Positions 42,117 through 55,829 of a stretch of 64,000 bases of DNA are shown piece by piece; the stretch's first letter is position 1; every line of letters starts with the position of its first letter. Both the position numbers and the translations under genes were made by a program. Source of the DNA: Zychaea mexicana (Eukaryota > Mucoromycota > Mucoromycetes > Mucorales > Lichtheimiaceae); assembly GCF_025766255.1 (NCBI RefSeq), contig NW_026516723.1, positions 219,697 through 283,696 on the forward strand, given 5' to 3'. Below the pieces are notes generated by a model, which ran no database searches, was not told the DNA's origin, and worked only from the letters and a program-made list of their open reading frames with translations.

Positions 42117-43515
42117 ATGGTCCCACCAAGAGATATGCCTTCATCCATGACTGAAAATAGCCCTGATCGTGCACGGGAACCTATCGCTTCGCCATACATG
42201 CCCAGATATCCTGACCCTATGTCCAACATTTCCAACTTCAAGATCATCGAGACCACCTTAAGAGGTAAGAAAGAAGAGCAATAATTGTTTTCTGAAAGCG
42301 AATGTATTCTGTACAGTTTACTTATCCTATCTCTTTGTCCATGTAGAGGGTGAGCAATTTGCTAATGCCTTCTTTGATACCAAGACCAAAGTGGAGATTG
42401 CCAAGGCTTTGGATGCCATCGGTGTCGACTACCTTGAACTCACCTCGCCTGCAGCCTCCGAGCAATCGCGCAACGACTGTCGCGTCATCTCCAGCCTTGG
42501 TTTGAAGGCCAAGGTCTTGACCCACGTACGCTGCCACATGGACGATGTCAAGCTTGCCATTGATACTGGCGTTGATGGCGTCAACGTCGTGATGGGTACC
42601 TCAAGCTATCTCCGTGAGTTCTCGCATGGCAAGAGCATGGAATACATTACCCAACGTGCCATCGAAGTTATCCAGTTCGTCAAGAGCAAGGGTCTTGAGG
42701 TCCGTTTCTCCACCGAGGATTCCTTCCGTTCTGACTTGGTCGATTTGCTCGCCATTTACAAGGCTGTTGACAAGGTCGGCGTCCACCGTGTTGGTATCGC
42801 TGATACCGTCGGCTGTGCCGATCCTCGTCAAGTTTATGAATTCGTCAAAACCTTGCGCAGTGTCGTCAGCTGTGATATCGAGTGCCACTTCCATAACGAT
42901 ACTGGCTGCGCTATTGCCAACGCATACACTGCCCTGGAAGCCGGCGCCACTCACATCGACACTACCGTTCTCGGTATTGGTGAGCGAAACGGTATTACGC
43001 CTCTTGGTGGCTTGCTTGCACGTATGTACACTGCCGACCGCGCCTATGTCACGAACAAGTACAACCTGCCCAGCATCCGCGAAGTCGAAAATTTGGTTGC
43101 AGACAATGTCGACGTGAACGTGCCATTCAACAATTACATTACTGGTTTCTGTGCCTTTACCCACAAGGCAGGTATCCATGCCAAGGCTATCCTCAACAAC
43201 CCATCCACATATGAAATCTTGAAGCCTGAAGATTTCGGTGTCTCCCGCTACGTCAGCATCGGTCACCGACTCACCGGCTGGAACGCTGTCAAGAATCGGA
43301 TAGAACAACTCCAACTGTCCGAATTGAACGACGATGACGCCAAGGCAATCACACAAAAGATTAAAGAATTAGCAGATATCCGACCACTGAACCTGGATAA
43401 CGTTGACATGTTGATACGAAGATACCATGGCGCCAAGAAGACTTCCGAGCACATTGACATTTTGCGCGGTATTGAAACCCCTGATCAGTTGGAGATCGCA
43501 ACGGCAGCTGCTTAA
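42117..43515 (+). CDS. Homocitrate synthase (lysine biosynthesis, first step)
   Basis: Two exons (42117..42264, 42347..43515) total 1317 nt, 438 aa. The enzyme condenses acetyl-CoA and 2-oxoglutarate to homocitrate, opening the alpha-aminoadipate lysine pathway of fungi; it is usually feedback-inhibited by lysine. The DRE-TIM signature IETTLREGEQF is created across the intron, which confirms the splice. The second signature [14 protein letters not shown] supplies the metal-binding HxH. VGIADTVG and [13 protein letters not shown] are also typical. The N-terminal 40 residues ([20 protein letters not shown]) do not look like a mitochondrial presequence, so the protein is probably nuclear/cytosolic as for yeast Lys20/Lys21. 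The longer open frame at 42042 starts with GTG, so the ATG at 42117 is used. A polyadenylation-type AATAAA lies at 43724. Confidence 0.96.
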
Positions 43516-44197
43516 AGAGACCACCTCAACAACCATCATTTCCTTCCCTCACTTCTTTTTATCACGCATTGCTCCTCCCTCATCAGCTCTTCCATTCGTA
43601 CACATAATTTCTACATATCCAAGAACATCCTACCGCATATCTATCTCTCAACATCCTTTTTCTTTTGTATACATTTCGTTTTACTTTTTTGCATTTGTTT
43701 TTTCTTTAAAAAAGTTCCTTCATAATAAAACCATATCTCTTATGTACAGACAAGCATAACCAAAGCATGCAGTTTACTACGACCATAGCTCATGATATTC
43801 TTGTGCCACTTAACAGTTGTTCTGGCCTGTTTTTTGTTGTATAGCAGACTTCTTTGAAAACACATTCATTGTCATCACAATCAAATTCTATATAGCTTTA
43901 TTGAGTTCATGCCTCTAAATCTCTCCTATGATAGTCAATGATCTTGACCAGAAACCGCTGTACGTTATATGGAATCATCCTATATTTTTATACGCTTTTG
44001 CTCAAAGCTCATAAAGTTGCTGCATGTACGTCTCTTGAGTCAAATACAGCGTAACCATTCCATTTCCGCCGCTAAAGGATAACCAGTACTCGAGAGTTGT
44101 GACCGATCTTTATTTAGTATGATTAACTTTTACTTCCTCGACTGTATGTACAATAGAAGCTATACCCATCATATCAAAATAACAATTGTCTATTGGT
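43516..44197. terminator. Convergent 3' region of homocitrate synthase and C1-THF synthase
   Basis: 682 bp between two stop codons. AATAAA at 43724–43729 likely directs polyadenylation of homocitrate synthase. No gene is seen. Confidence 0.5.
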
Positions 44198-47100
44198 TTA
44201 GAAAAGACCAACAACCTTTCCTTCATCATCAAGATCAACGTCAAAGAAGCAAGGGCGAGTAGGCAAGCCAGGCATAGTCTGCATCGAGCCCACCAATGGG
44301 TAAAGGAAGCCAGCACCGACCGAGGCTCGGATATCACGAATTGGCACAGTGAAACCTGTGGGCACTCCCTTCAATGCACCATCATGACTGAAGCTGTACT
44401 GCGTCTTGGCCATACAGATGGGGAGCGAGCCAAATCCTTGCTTGGTATACGTCTCGATCTTGCTCTTGGCAAGGTCGCTGAGCTCAACACCATCGGCGCC
44501 ATAGATTTCCTTGCAGATGGTTTCGATTTTCTTCTCGATAGGCTGGTCGAGATCGTACAAGAACTTGAACTCCTTGTCCTTCTCGCATGCGGTGACCACA
44601 GCTTTGCCGAGATCGACAGCGCCCAGACCACCACGGGCCCAGTGATCACATGCAACAGCGTCATCAGCTCCAGCAGCCAAGGAGAGCTTGCGGATCAATT
44701 CCATTTCGGCGTCAGTATCCGAGCTACATGTGCAAATTTGATTATTAGCAATCGTGCTAGCTATTGTTTTCTCCTTTGTGTTGTGCATATGGTACGAGAA
44801 TGTGTAACTTACGTGAATCGATTGATGGCAACGATAACAGAAATGCCAAACTTCTTTGCGTTTTCGATATGCTTGCTCAAGTTGGCGCAGCCCTTCTCCA
44901 AGAACTCGAGGTTTTCTTCGGTGTAAGCATCAGGGAGAGGCTTGCCAGCAACGACGTCGGGAGCACCGCCGTGCATCTTGAGGGCTCGGACAGTGGCAAC
45001 AATCACCACAGCATCAGGCACCAAGCCGGAAACGCGGCATTTGATATCAAAGAATTTCTCCATACCCATGTCAGCACCGAAACCAGCTTCGGTGACAACG
45101 TAACCAGGTTCCATTTCAGGCTCGGTACCTGCGAGCTTAAGTGCGATCTTGTCGGCGAGAATCGAAGAGTTTCCGTGAGCAATGTTGGCGAAAGGACCCG
45201 CATGGACAAGCACGGGTGTGCCCTCCAATGTTTGCATCAAGTTGGGCTTGATGGCATCCTTCATAAGCACAGTCAAGGCACCACCGATACCAATGTCGTC
45301 GGCAGTGATGGGCTCACCGCTCTTGGAGCTTGCAATGACCATGTTGCCGAGACGCTGGCGCATGTCCTTAAGATCTGTAGCGAGGGCCAATACGGCCATG
45401 ACTTCACTAGCGACGGCAATATCGTAACCAGTCGTACGTTCCTGTCCCTTTTCAGTAGGGTTCTGGCCGACAGTGATCTTGCGCAGGAAACGGTCGTTAA
45501 TGTCGACAACACGTTGCCAGGTGATGGTTTCGGGATCAATGTCGAGGCGTGCGAAATGTGCAACTTCTTCTTCAGTAAGTTCTTCGGGTTGGGTTTTGTT
45601 GATGCCCAATTTCTGGTGAATATATCGAGTGAGCAAAGGAATGAAGTCTTAAGTGCCTTTTTTTGATCCGAGTACTCACCTGGAGGCGCTTCAACATGAC
45701 AGGAGCGAACTTTCTTACACCCTTTTGAGCGGGACACAGACGGTTGAACAGCGCCTTGTTTGTTTGAGTGTTTTCGTGGAACATGCGTGCATCAATAGCA
45801 GCAGCTGTGATGTTTATCCCAAAGTTATGTTATTTTCCGTTCATTTTATAATCACCACACAGGCATAGAGATACAATATATGACCAATTGAGCAAAGATA
45901 TAAACTTAGACTTACCAAGCAAGTTGTTGGCAGCAGTGACGGCGTGGATATCGCCAGTCAAGTGCAAGTTGAATTCATCCATAGGAATTACTTGGGAGTA
46001 GCCACCACCTGCAGCGCCGCCCTTGATGCCAAAGGTGGGGCCCTGGGAAGGCTGGCGGACGCAGGCGAAGGCAACCTTGTTCAAATGGGCGCCCAATGCT
46101 TGGACCAGACCAATGGTAGTAGTGGACTTGCCTTCACCCAAGGGAGTAGGGGTAATACCTGTCACGACGATATAACGGCCATCCTTGCGGTGCTCAAGAC
46201 GCTTAAGCACATCCAATCCAATCTTGGCCTTGGTAGCACCGTATAATTCGTACTCTCCGGGGCTCAGACCAAGCTCACGGCACAAGACTTCCATGTGCTT
46301 GGGAGTTTGTTGCATGGCAATTTCAATATCCTTGGGCACAGGCGTCTTCAGCTCGAGTGACAGAGGTGAGATCTTGCGTTCACGGCTCAACTCGAACCAC
46401 CGCTTAGCGCTGGCGAATGTGTTCTCCATTAGCATGGCAACGGTCATGGGACCGACACCGCCAGGAACGGGCGTGATAGCGCTTGCTTTTTCAGCAGCCT
46501 TGCTGTATTCCACATCACCTACCCAACGCATACCAGACTTCTTGGTAGAGTCTAGCCAATGAATCCAACTGGGTGAGCATCCTTGTTCATCTAGAAAAAA
46601 GGTCTTTGAAAAAAAAAATTATACTAACCAGGAACACCGTTGGTGCCCACGTCAATGACAACAGCACCAGGTTTGATCCAATTACCCTTGACAAATTCGG
46701 TTTTACCGATAGCCACGACAACAATATCTGCTTCGCGAACCTAGCACAACAATTAAGCGCCTAGCCATCCTGATGCGTTGTATATGGTTTGGGGTTTCCT
46801 TACTATGCTCTCCACATCCTGCGTCTTGGAATGACACAAGGTCACAGTGGCGTTCTCCGCCGTGAGAAGTGTTGCAACAGGCGCGCCCTACGTTTTATAA
46901 ATAGATCATGCATCAGCAAAGCAGTAAAAGAATTAAAGGGGGAGCATTGTGCATAACCGATCCAAGTCCGAGAGCATACGCGCACACGCATACACTTACC
47001 ACGATGTCACTACGCCCCAAGACAACAGCACGCTTGCCACCAAGTTCAATACCGGTGGAACGGAGCAACGTAATGATACCCTTTGGTGTGCAAGGCAAGA

Positions 47101-48010
47101 ACAATGGTTCGGCGGATTTCTTGGCCATGTTGCCAATGTTGATGGTATGGAAGCTGAAGATACACAACAGATCAGGTGGTTTTAACGATGATGCCCCTTT
47201 TTTTGTCTATGATTGATCACACCGTCCTTTCACCCGTGTGAAACTTTTTCTCTCTGATACGATATCCTTGTTTCTGTCCTGTTTAATCAAGTCTTACCCA
47301 TCGACGTCCTTTTGATAATCAATCGCCTCGACAACGGATGTTTCATCGATATGCGAAGGCAAAGGCATTTGGACCAAAATGCCATGGATACGATAGTCGT
47401 CGTTCAATACGCGCACCTTCTCCAATAATTCAGCTTGCGACACAGTTTCGGGCAACTTTTGTAAAGTGAAATCGATGCCGGCCTATATATTGTTATGTTT
47501 GATATTTAGATTGTACTATTTGATCAGCAAAAGAAGGTCCAATCCAGAGTTCTGATCATATTCAGTCCACTTCTCCCACGATGCGATTGTCGTGTTCCTC
47601 ATTCCTTGTTTACCTCCTTGGCAGCGCGTTCTTTCATACGGATATAGACCGACGAGTCATCGCGTCCACCGACTTGCACGATGGCGAGGTGGGGTTTGAA
47701 GTGAGGATACTTTGCTTTGGTTTCTGCAATTTTGGTCTTTACATCGCTGCGCACAGACCTGTAAGCAAATCAAGTCATGTCAAAAGACAAAAGGGTTAGG
47801 AGTGGGTGTGTCGGGATGTAATGTCATTGTTAATTCACGAAATTAAAATGACGGCAACAATGACGTGTCGAAACATTACTGCGCAACGGCTTTTCCATCA
47901 ATGACAGTGGCTGGCATCCTTGTTGTAAATAAACGTGTAGGAGGTGGCCGAAAAAAACGAGAAAGTAAGAGCGTGGAAACCGGACGAGAGCCGAGTGCGC
48001 CAAATAGCAT
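44198..48010 (-). CDS. Trifunctional C1-tetrahydrofolate synthase (MIS1/ADE3 type)
   Basis: Ten exons (47880..48010, 47614..47758, 47298..47482, 47000..47153, 46804..46887, 46629..46740, 45916..46551, 45680..45804, 44813..45612, 44198..44723) total 2898 nt, 965 aa. It has methylene-THF dehydrogenase, methenyl-THF cyclohydrolase and formyl-THF synthetase activities. The dehydrogenase/cyclohydrolase half shows [11 protein letters not shown] (catalytic Tyr and Lys of YxxxK), [25 protein letters not shown] and [19 protein letters not shown]. The synthetase half starts near the ATP loop [13 protein letters not shown] and ends GKVVGLF. The first 31 residues ([20 protein letters not shown], then [11 protein letters not shown]) form an excellent mitochondrial presequence. 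An in-frame Met at 47917 ([13 protein letters not shown]) would give the 934-aa cytosolic form. A further upstream in-frame ATG at 48097 exists but would bury the presequence. Confidence 0.96.
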
Positions 48011-48097
48011 GTGTTTTTTTTTCACAGGTCGTTGTCGGGAATAGAGTTCAAGATTAAAAGCACATTGGTGTTCCGGGGGGATCTCCGCAGCTTTCAT

Positions 48098-51000
48098 ATC
48101 TAACCTATTGTTATGTCAGTTAGGTTGTAGTAATAGCAAACAAATGCTATCTTTCAATTCAAATTGTTGACATTCGCAAATATATAGCATCTGGAGATGT
48201 TTGAGTATAGTGAACAAGAGGTGGCCGTATATATCTGAAGACTTGTGCGTATCGGATTTGGTGCTTATCATACACTAGTGCTCGGTCGCACATTTTTATT
48301 CAGTCCTCCTCTCTGCTAAAACTAAATAATATACCCAACAGATACGTGCTAAAATGATACAAATATTTATATTGCTGTATCTAATAAGTGTATATGCACT
48401 CACCACAGCAGCTGCTACAATTAAGTAGTAATACTCGTCCATTCTTACTGTACACTGAAGACAGCAAGCAAACAAACAAGATTAAAGTTAAATAAAACTG
48501 GTACACAAAAGGGAGCCATTGGTATTCGTATTTCGTTGCTGAAATCACAAAATATAATGTACTATTAGTGGATCAGTCGCTTTCTGTAATGGTGTTGCTC
48601 GTTGCGACGCACTAAAAGAGACAGTAAGGATTTATTATCTGTAATTATAGCAATAAATTAAAAAATCCATGAAGTGGGCTGCATTCAAGCTTAACACATA
48701 AAACCACATAGGAATAGCAAAATATTAACGAGGGTAGAGCAAATTGCGGCCAATTATCGTTCATTATCCTATATCACCTGCGATAAGGTACAGAAACCGA
48801 GGCTGCTCGCTCTAAGATGGAGACAACAAATAAGATGTAACAGGTGGCCATACTCATATGAATTTAATGTAAACGACAATGGCGTTGAAAATCGAATTCA
48901 GTAAAGTGGTACGTGCTAGCATCACATTGTCGTAATCAACCTCAGTAGCTGATGCTCCTGTTTCTTATTTGTTGTCATCGATATCAACCACAAGACATCA
49001 GAGCTTATTGATATAGTAGCTTACACGACTGACACATAAATATGTCGATTTTCAATGACGGGATATTGATCTATTAAAGCGTAAATTTGGAGATGAAGAA
49101 GTAACGGAGCTGTACTCATTGTTGGAAGCTCGTTTGTGAGCTTCTCTGACCGCCACGGTTATCATGTCCAAGAGCGCCGGCAAAAAGACCGAAAAAGGCC
49201 GAAGGCTAGAAGAAAAAGAACAAGCAAGTGCTCTGCGGACGTCCCAGCTGATGATCATTCATGTGCGGTCGATCGCGCTTCGTAACAAGAAAGTGCATGC
49301 CTTGGACTTCTCTCCTCAAAGTATAGCCGTATATTCCGATGATTTATTGTTTATTTGATACTGTGGTAAAATATGCCAAGTATAAACAGGCAGTGTCACT
49401 ATTACTCAAGGTACTAAAATGACTTGAGTTAGTCGGCCATGAAGCGCAGGCAGATAATGAGCTCTATCTAAAGGAGGATTACGAGAAAGCGACAAATCAG
49501 TGCTGTAGTTCCCAAAATATATAGTATAGGACTCGTGGGAATCTGTTTCAATGAAAATCAACTGAAAGATGTGATGTTAAGTCGTTGTCTATCAATGAAG
49601 ATGATTTAAATGACTATTTATATCTTGTCAAATATGAGCATATAGCCTTTGATTTTGCAAGATACTTATACCACCTTATCATGAGCGCATATCCAGTATC
49701 AAGAGTACCGAGACACTACATGTTCTACGACACCTTTTCTCAGCCACAACTAATTCACTCTGTTCCTATATGTACTCAAACTTCGATTCGATGGAGTGCA
49801 ACGGGAGAGCGACTTATCTAGATCAGCCGCGAAAGCTTACTAAGACGTTTGCACAAACCACAATCGAAAAGCCCTTCCTGCATGATATATGTAGTACTAA
49901 TGATATTTGTCCTTCTTCAAGAGAAGGTAATACTTATTATTGTATAAGGGAGAACGCAGGATGATTTAGAGGGCTCACCTGTTGAGCGGCTAAAGTTTCG
50001 GAAACTATCCAAATTGCGGGGTACGATCAATACACCTTTTGTTTGGGGGAGGGGAGGAGTGGGGGGTTGCAGCAAATAAAGAGAAAGATGATTGAATTAT
50101 TGAAGGGTTGGGGGAGCCACCTTTTCAAAGGGTGGGAAAAAAGCCATTCGGGGTCCTGTACACAAGGGCATGTAGTATGGAGCTACGCACTTCAGCCATT
50201 TGATTTGTAAACAGTCTATAACATCGGCTAGGGACGAGCCAAATGAAATCTTAGAAAAACAGACGAAGTCGTATCAAAGGAGTTGGGAAAGGTTTCTGTA
50301 ATAGTGGTGTTAGGATTGCAGCTCATTACCTTTTCAAAAAAGTGCAAGGTGTCAATCTATGCATTCAATGCGTAGTATTAGTATACCTTATAGGAGTAAT
50401 GTATGATGGGGCGTCCATACTATCACTTGTTGTTAGTATAGGATACTACAGCACCTAAAGAGATTCTTTGTGTTGTTGGGTTCATATGTTACCCCATCCA
50501 TCATCATGATTACCATGGAAGGTTCCTAGTTATTCAGGAGGAACAAGTCAGTTGGTGCGTACAAGTAAGTGTGTGCTCGGTGTAATGATGATTGAGCCAT
50601 GGAGCAGTAGTAGAGCGGCGGTGTATCTAGAAAATATCCATTTCACATGGGAAAGGGTCGTCTCTGCTTGATCACTTCACTGTGTATGTGAGAGCAAAGT
50701 GGCTCCTCAACTAAATGCATGCTAAGAAGAAAAAGTAAATTAGGAGCTTGAGAGCTTTGGCATATATACTCCGGATAAATAAACTGGGTGGATTACATCG
50801 TGAGAATGCCAACAGAAACTCTAAGCTACGGCCATCGTCGCATAGGAGAATTAGCTGGCCAAGTACAAATTCTATCCTGAGAAGTGAATGTACTTTTGAT
50901 CAACGGTTTCAATTAGAATAAACATTGAAATGAAATTTTGCGTTTCGGTTGAAGCCTATCACTCTTGGCTCTGTGTGTGTGTGTGCTGGTGTGAGAAGAT

Positions 51001-52026
51001 ACCGTTTTGAGGCTGCTTGTACCACCAAAGCATCTCACTTGTTTGTGAAACTAGGCCTTTTCAGGACAACTCCGAACTATCCGGAGAACGGACAGAACTA
51101 ACAAAGCTCCTGTAATAGGACTTTCCCTTTAGCTAACCGTGGTAGAGCTACATAGAAGTGGATTAGGTGCGCGGGGTGGAAACCAAAATTTGTGGGGGAG
51201 CGGAAGGAGGACGAGCTGGGACAAGAATAAAGGGATAACGGCAGGTGTTACAAACAGCAAGATCTCGATCCAGCTTTTCTCTGTTACTTTGGATTTGACT
51301 AAAAGGGTATTTGCTGGCTAAACCTAACTACACTGTCTAGGCACTGGGAAAAGCTTTTCCCCTGCTTTGTCATTACGTGATGTCGAGAAAGAGTACATAA
51401 ACGCGAGCCTTTTGTCGACGATCTTGAACAAACTGAAGCGTGTGGCCCATCCGCATCATTTTTAACACACACAGTTAATCTGTATCATCGCCCGCCAATC
51501 ACCGTTTTCGAACAGACGTTTCCTCCGTAAACTTCCTGGCTATGGACAGGAGATCTTTACTACGAGACACTGTGATGGAGCAGACATGAGGTCGATTATA
51601 CTACGCGTTTAAATGAGCGAGCTTTATGCGGGGTAGAGCGCAGGACTGTGCGTTACCCCGCACAATTTCCACATAGCTAAAGGTTAGAAGCTCAAGATAG
51701 ATGCACTTAACGAGATTACAACGTCACAACCCAAACTGGATCGACAATGAAACAAATTGAATACAGAGTTCACGCGTTTCCAACCGTTCCTTCCGCGGCC
51801 TATTCTGGGTTCGCTTCCCCTCACCTTCCCCCCACCTTTCTTCTCCACACCCTTCTTTGATTCGGAAAAACTACCGGACTGTTTACCAAAAACATATAAA
51901 TAGCTATCCCCTTCCACCTTCTTCTCAGGTCTTTTTTCTTACCGTTGTCTGTCTTGTCAACAAGCAAACGCTTTATTTCCCCTCTACTACTTGCTCTCTC
52001 TTCAATTCTTTCTTGATATATTCACG
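48098..52026. other. Long 3.9-kb spacer between C1-THF synthase and the bZIP gene
   Basis: No supported gene. A plus-strand frame at 49164–49358 (MSKSAGKKTEKGRRLEEKEQ) and coding-like scraps to about 49960 are interrupted by stops and look at most like a decayed gene. A G-rich stretch lies at 50043–50070 and another at 50108–50124. The TATA box of the bZIP gene is at 51895. Confidence 0.5.
51895..51902 (+). promoter_or_regulatory. TATA box of the bZIP gene
   Basis: TATAAATA, 132 bp upstream of the ATG at 52027, followed by a pyrimidine-rich leader. Confidence 0.6.
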
Positions 52027-53748
52027 ATGATGGAGACTTTGTCCAGTGGAAGCAGCAGCAGTGACACGAATACACTTAAAAAGAAACCCGGCCGCAAACC
52101 CAATCCAGCATCGCCCGCATTACGAAAAGCGCAGAATCGAGCAGCTCAACGTGCGTTTCGCGAACGGAAAGAGCGCCATATCCTGGAACTCGAGGAGACG
52201 AGCAAAGTCTTGCGTGAGCAGCGTGACAAGCTATTGTCCGAGAACAAGGAGCTCCGCAGCAATGTTGGCGTCCTCGGCTACGAAGGTTGGCATCTCAAGG
52301 GCATTGTATTGAGCCTGCAGCTTGTTTGCATGATGCAGAACGTGAGTATACCCAACCATACCCCCTATTTGGAGACCAAATACTTGCGCGATTCCTTGGT
52401 GAATACGTCGACGCCCGAGATCATTTCGGCTTACTGCAAGGCCAAGGAGTTGCACGGTTTACCGTCAGTGGACAAGGACAAGCAACCCAGACCGCCACCG
52501 TCTATGGCGTCACCACAACGGGGTCGCTACCTTTCGACAGGTGTGATCATAGTCGGCCGCGACAGTGTGCGAACGGTGATCGGAAATAGAATCTCCACAC
52601 GGATTCGAGCTACGCCCCCACCCCAACCGCCGCGACAACAACAGCAACAACAGCTGCAAACTGCAGCAGCACGCCGACGATCATCTGCTGCCACAACATC
52701 ATCTATGGAAACGGTCGAGGATGACGATGATCAAAGCGATAACGAGGATGGTCGCAAGTCACCAACATTTAGCGCACGGCCAATCATGTTGACGCGCGAG
52801 CCGATACCATCTTTCAACTTGGCTAGTTTCCAGACAATGCGGTTAAGGTTACAGCTTCAAGCAGTATGCGACAAAATGGGTGATGGAGCATTTGAGCTAG
52901 AGTCCACTGTACTGCAGGTAAAGTTCTTCACGGATTTTGTTTTAAAAAGTGCGCGGCGAGAGAACTGGACGGGATAAGTGGCACATCATGTACTTACGGC
53001 TCATTCAAACCAACAGCTTACAGTACCTCACGACCTGCGGATTGATTTGATACCCATCGCCTCGATGCGCGACCGCATGATCTTATTCCACAATTTGTAC
53101 GATGTCGACGACTGCTTCCGGTGTCTTTTGGATGGGATGGTCTATGAAGCAGGCGATCCATTAAAGGCGTCGAGCTGGAAGTTTCCTGTGGAGTTCTACG
53201 AGAAGTTTTGGTTTTTGACGCACGACTACAGTGCAGAAGAAATCAAAACACGATGGCCAGGATTGAGCAAAGAGAATACGGATAAATTACTGGAAGAAGT
53301 GGTGTCATTTGCAGGCGAATCATCACCATCACATGTCGGAGCAAGCGTATTTCCAAGCAACGAACTGGCGACTGGGCTATTGCCTTCCACAATGGCCAAC
53401 TATTTTGAAGATCCGGATATTTTCAACAACTTTAACGCTGACCAGTCAAATTATCCGCCCTCGCTTTCATCCGACGGCGTTGTTTCCTCCAATGGTTCTG
53501 AGGACGATCTGTATCCCTTGGAAGTATCTGGATTAGGAGCGAGCAGTCATGATAATAATGACGATACAGCAGATCCCAACGACAAATCTATCACGATACC
53601 AGCAGAAAACGAAGATATACCATGGGATGAAGTGGTAACGTTAAACATGAATGATATCGGTATGTATTACCATTACTCTATCCTATCATACTATGTCTCT
53701 TTTCACTAATTCACGGCCTCCTAAAATTTTGTAGAAATGACGGATTGA
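52027..53748 (+). CDS. bZIP transcription factor with YAP-type basic region
   Basis: Three exons (52027..52917, 53017..53659, 53735..53748) give 1548 nt, 515 aa. The basic region (residues about 33–50) reads KAQNRAAQRAFRERKER, the NxxAQxxFR form that defines the fungal YAP/Pap1 class, followed by a leucine zipper (LEETSKVLREQRDKLLSEN). After the zipper comes the block WHLKGIVLSLQLVCMMQN and IPNHTPYLETKYL, which is shared by a group of fungal bZIPs and supports reading through the GT at 52340 without splicing. Gln and Ala-rich stretches and an acidic patch follow. I see no Cys-rich redox domain as in Yap1/Pap1, so a role in oxidative stress cannot be claimed. The last exon is only 14 nt (MTD and stop); the C-terminal segment is acidic (EDIPWDEVVTLNMNDI) and could be an activation region. 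Confidence 0.88.
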
Positions 53749-55829
53749 AACAATTAACTGAGTGAAGTCCCCATTTTATTTATTGTAGATTAGAATTTAG
53801 ATATACCCTTTCTTATATGAAATGTACTATAGTCCTCTTACCACAACCACAATCACTACCATCAATAACATTTTAATATCTGTTGCATCTTGTTTCATCA
53901 TTAAAATTTATATTTTCCTTTATGGAATACCTTAAGGCTTAACTATTACTATCGCATTTGTTGGTATCATAAACTCCATTTCCCCTATGTTTTACGTTAA
54001 TCGCAATTTCATTTAGTCATTGAGAAAGGCACTGGATCACCAGAAGAAGTAACAGCAATATAACATGATTGATGTCAGAAAGAGTTAACCGCGGCTGTAA
54101 GTGTATGTGTGAGTGTGAGTAAATACACACGCTTTATTTCTAATGCACCGACAGAGTGGTTTATGTGCATAGTGTGCCAAATCGAGTATTTATCTCTCGC
54201 TCTCTCATCAACTCAGAATGAATGTTACACCATGACCCTTCCCCACCAAAGAATAGAAAGTCCCAATTGTGGGATCTTGATGTTGTTGGTTGTTGCAGGT
54301 CGCAACATCATATTTTACTCTCCTGCCTCGTGCGCCTGTATTAACTGGCAGATGTAGGAATGTGACGAGCGCATACTGCCAAATTTGTCGTATTATGTGT
54401 TACATTAAGCTCAAAATGATCGCACACTGGAGTCAGCAGGCTCGGCCGTATAACCACCAACATGATTATTAGCACTACACACAGATGAAAATTGAAGTCA
54501 TAAGCAAACTTTGTTACTGCAAGAAAATAACTAGCTTTAGCAATATGTGTATATGACGAACCTGAAAGAATGTTGTATCTACTAATGTATGCAAATGATA
54601 ACAGGATAAAGCGGGTAGTGACCTAAATGTAGCAATCATAAAAGAAGTTATATGGAGAACAACGTTTGACGGCCTATCATCGTAAGCTTAATGTGGTTTT
54701 TAAGGGTAGGTCTTCCTGTCTATAGCAGCACAGTGTTGCTCGTGATTGGGCGCAGCAGTAAGTTTTGAGGAAGAGCGCTCAGCATATACATAAAGCATCA
54801 CTTCAGCTGTAGAGATACTGGCATGAAATTGTGCTAGTTATAAAAATTACAGCATGCTATACCATCGTTTACAACGACTGTGAGATTGTGAGACTGGCAT
54901 ACATTTATTTAGAGTGTTTAACGCACTAAATCCGTTTTCAGTATACTGTACAACTTTGAGAAGTCTTTACTAAGAGTTAAGAATGGACATTGAGCATGTT
55001 ATTATAAAGCCGATGATTCGAACCATCCTAATATCTATCTGGATAGTCCATATCAAGCAGATATTAAGCATACACACGCAAACGTGACGCGTACTTCCCT
55101 TCTATACGCTCACGTAAATGGATAGTTTTTGTTCTGACCTGAGAATAATAGTGGTTTGTAGGAAATTAGCAGTCAAAATTAGGATGGCTTATAATAATAG
55201 GCTCTGTGCCATACAAATCTGGATATCTACTATTGTAAATGGTGACGCTGGATATCTCCTGCCTTTTATAATCAAAATGAAATGAATATTGAAGCAGCCA
55301 ACGGAATCAAGTCCTTGCAAGCAGGAGAAAATGATGACGTAAAGACTTGGAGCTCGCCGATATTAACCAAGGTAGTAGTCGTTTGGAAAGTGAAGAATCA
55401 CGGGAGATTTCTTTTAGTTTTTGTACAACTGACTCATTTCGCTTCAAGGTATTTAAAGGAAACCCTTGATTTGATTATTAATCCTGGTTTCTTTAAAGTT
55501 GTTCAGGTGAAAGGGAACTACCAATCCTAAACGGTAAAATGTGCCCAGTACAGTGGTTTCCCACTTTTCAGTCTTATGACATGTTGGCTGGAACTCGGCG
55601 GTATTATTATTTACACTATAACGAAGAATGGCAAAAATAGGAAAACCTGAAGATCACCTTTAAAGTGTTACTGTCATTGTAGACAGCGTACCATCCATTA
55701 AGTAAACAATATCAATTTGTTATTTTTTATAATGTCCAGAAGGAATATTTACAGAATTAAAATAGCACACAATGAGACATGTAATAATATATACGTATTT
55801 ATGGAGAGTAAGCTTAGTTTTAGTACTAT
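53749..55829. other. Convergent 2.1-kb spacer between the bZIP and MFS genes
   Basis: AT-rich with many short tandem-like words. Frames at 54109–54357 and 55282–55530 match nothing recognisable. No gene is supported. Confidence 0.5.

Noticed and set aside
49080..49964. Possible gene around MSKSAGKKTEKGRRLEEKEQ
   Set aside because: Frames are short and interrupted, with no convincing splice sites or recognisable domain; at most a decayed remnant.
50043..50124. G-rich stretches that could form G-quadruplexes
   Set aside because: Runs of G are present, but there is no adjacent gene or regular spacing to support a role.
51991..52026. Longer N-terminus for the bZIP protein
   Set aside because: The extended frame begins with TTG, not ATG; the first ATG is at 52027.
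55005..55030. T-arm-like GGTTCGAATC on the minus strand
   Set aside because: No matching acceptor, D arm or anticodon arm can be drawn around it.
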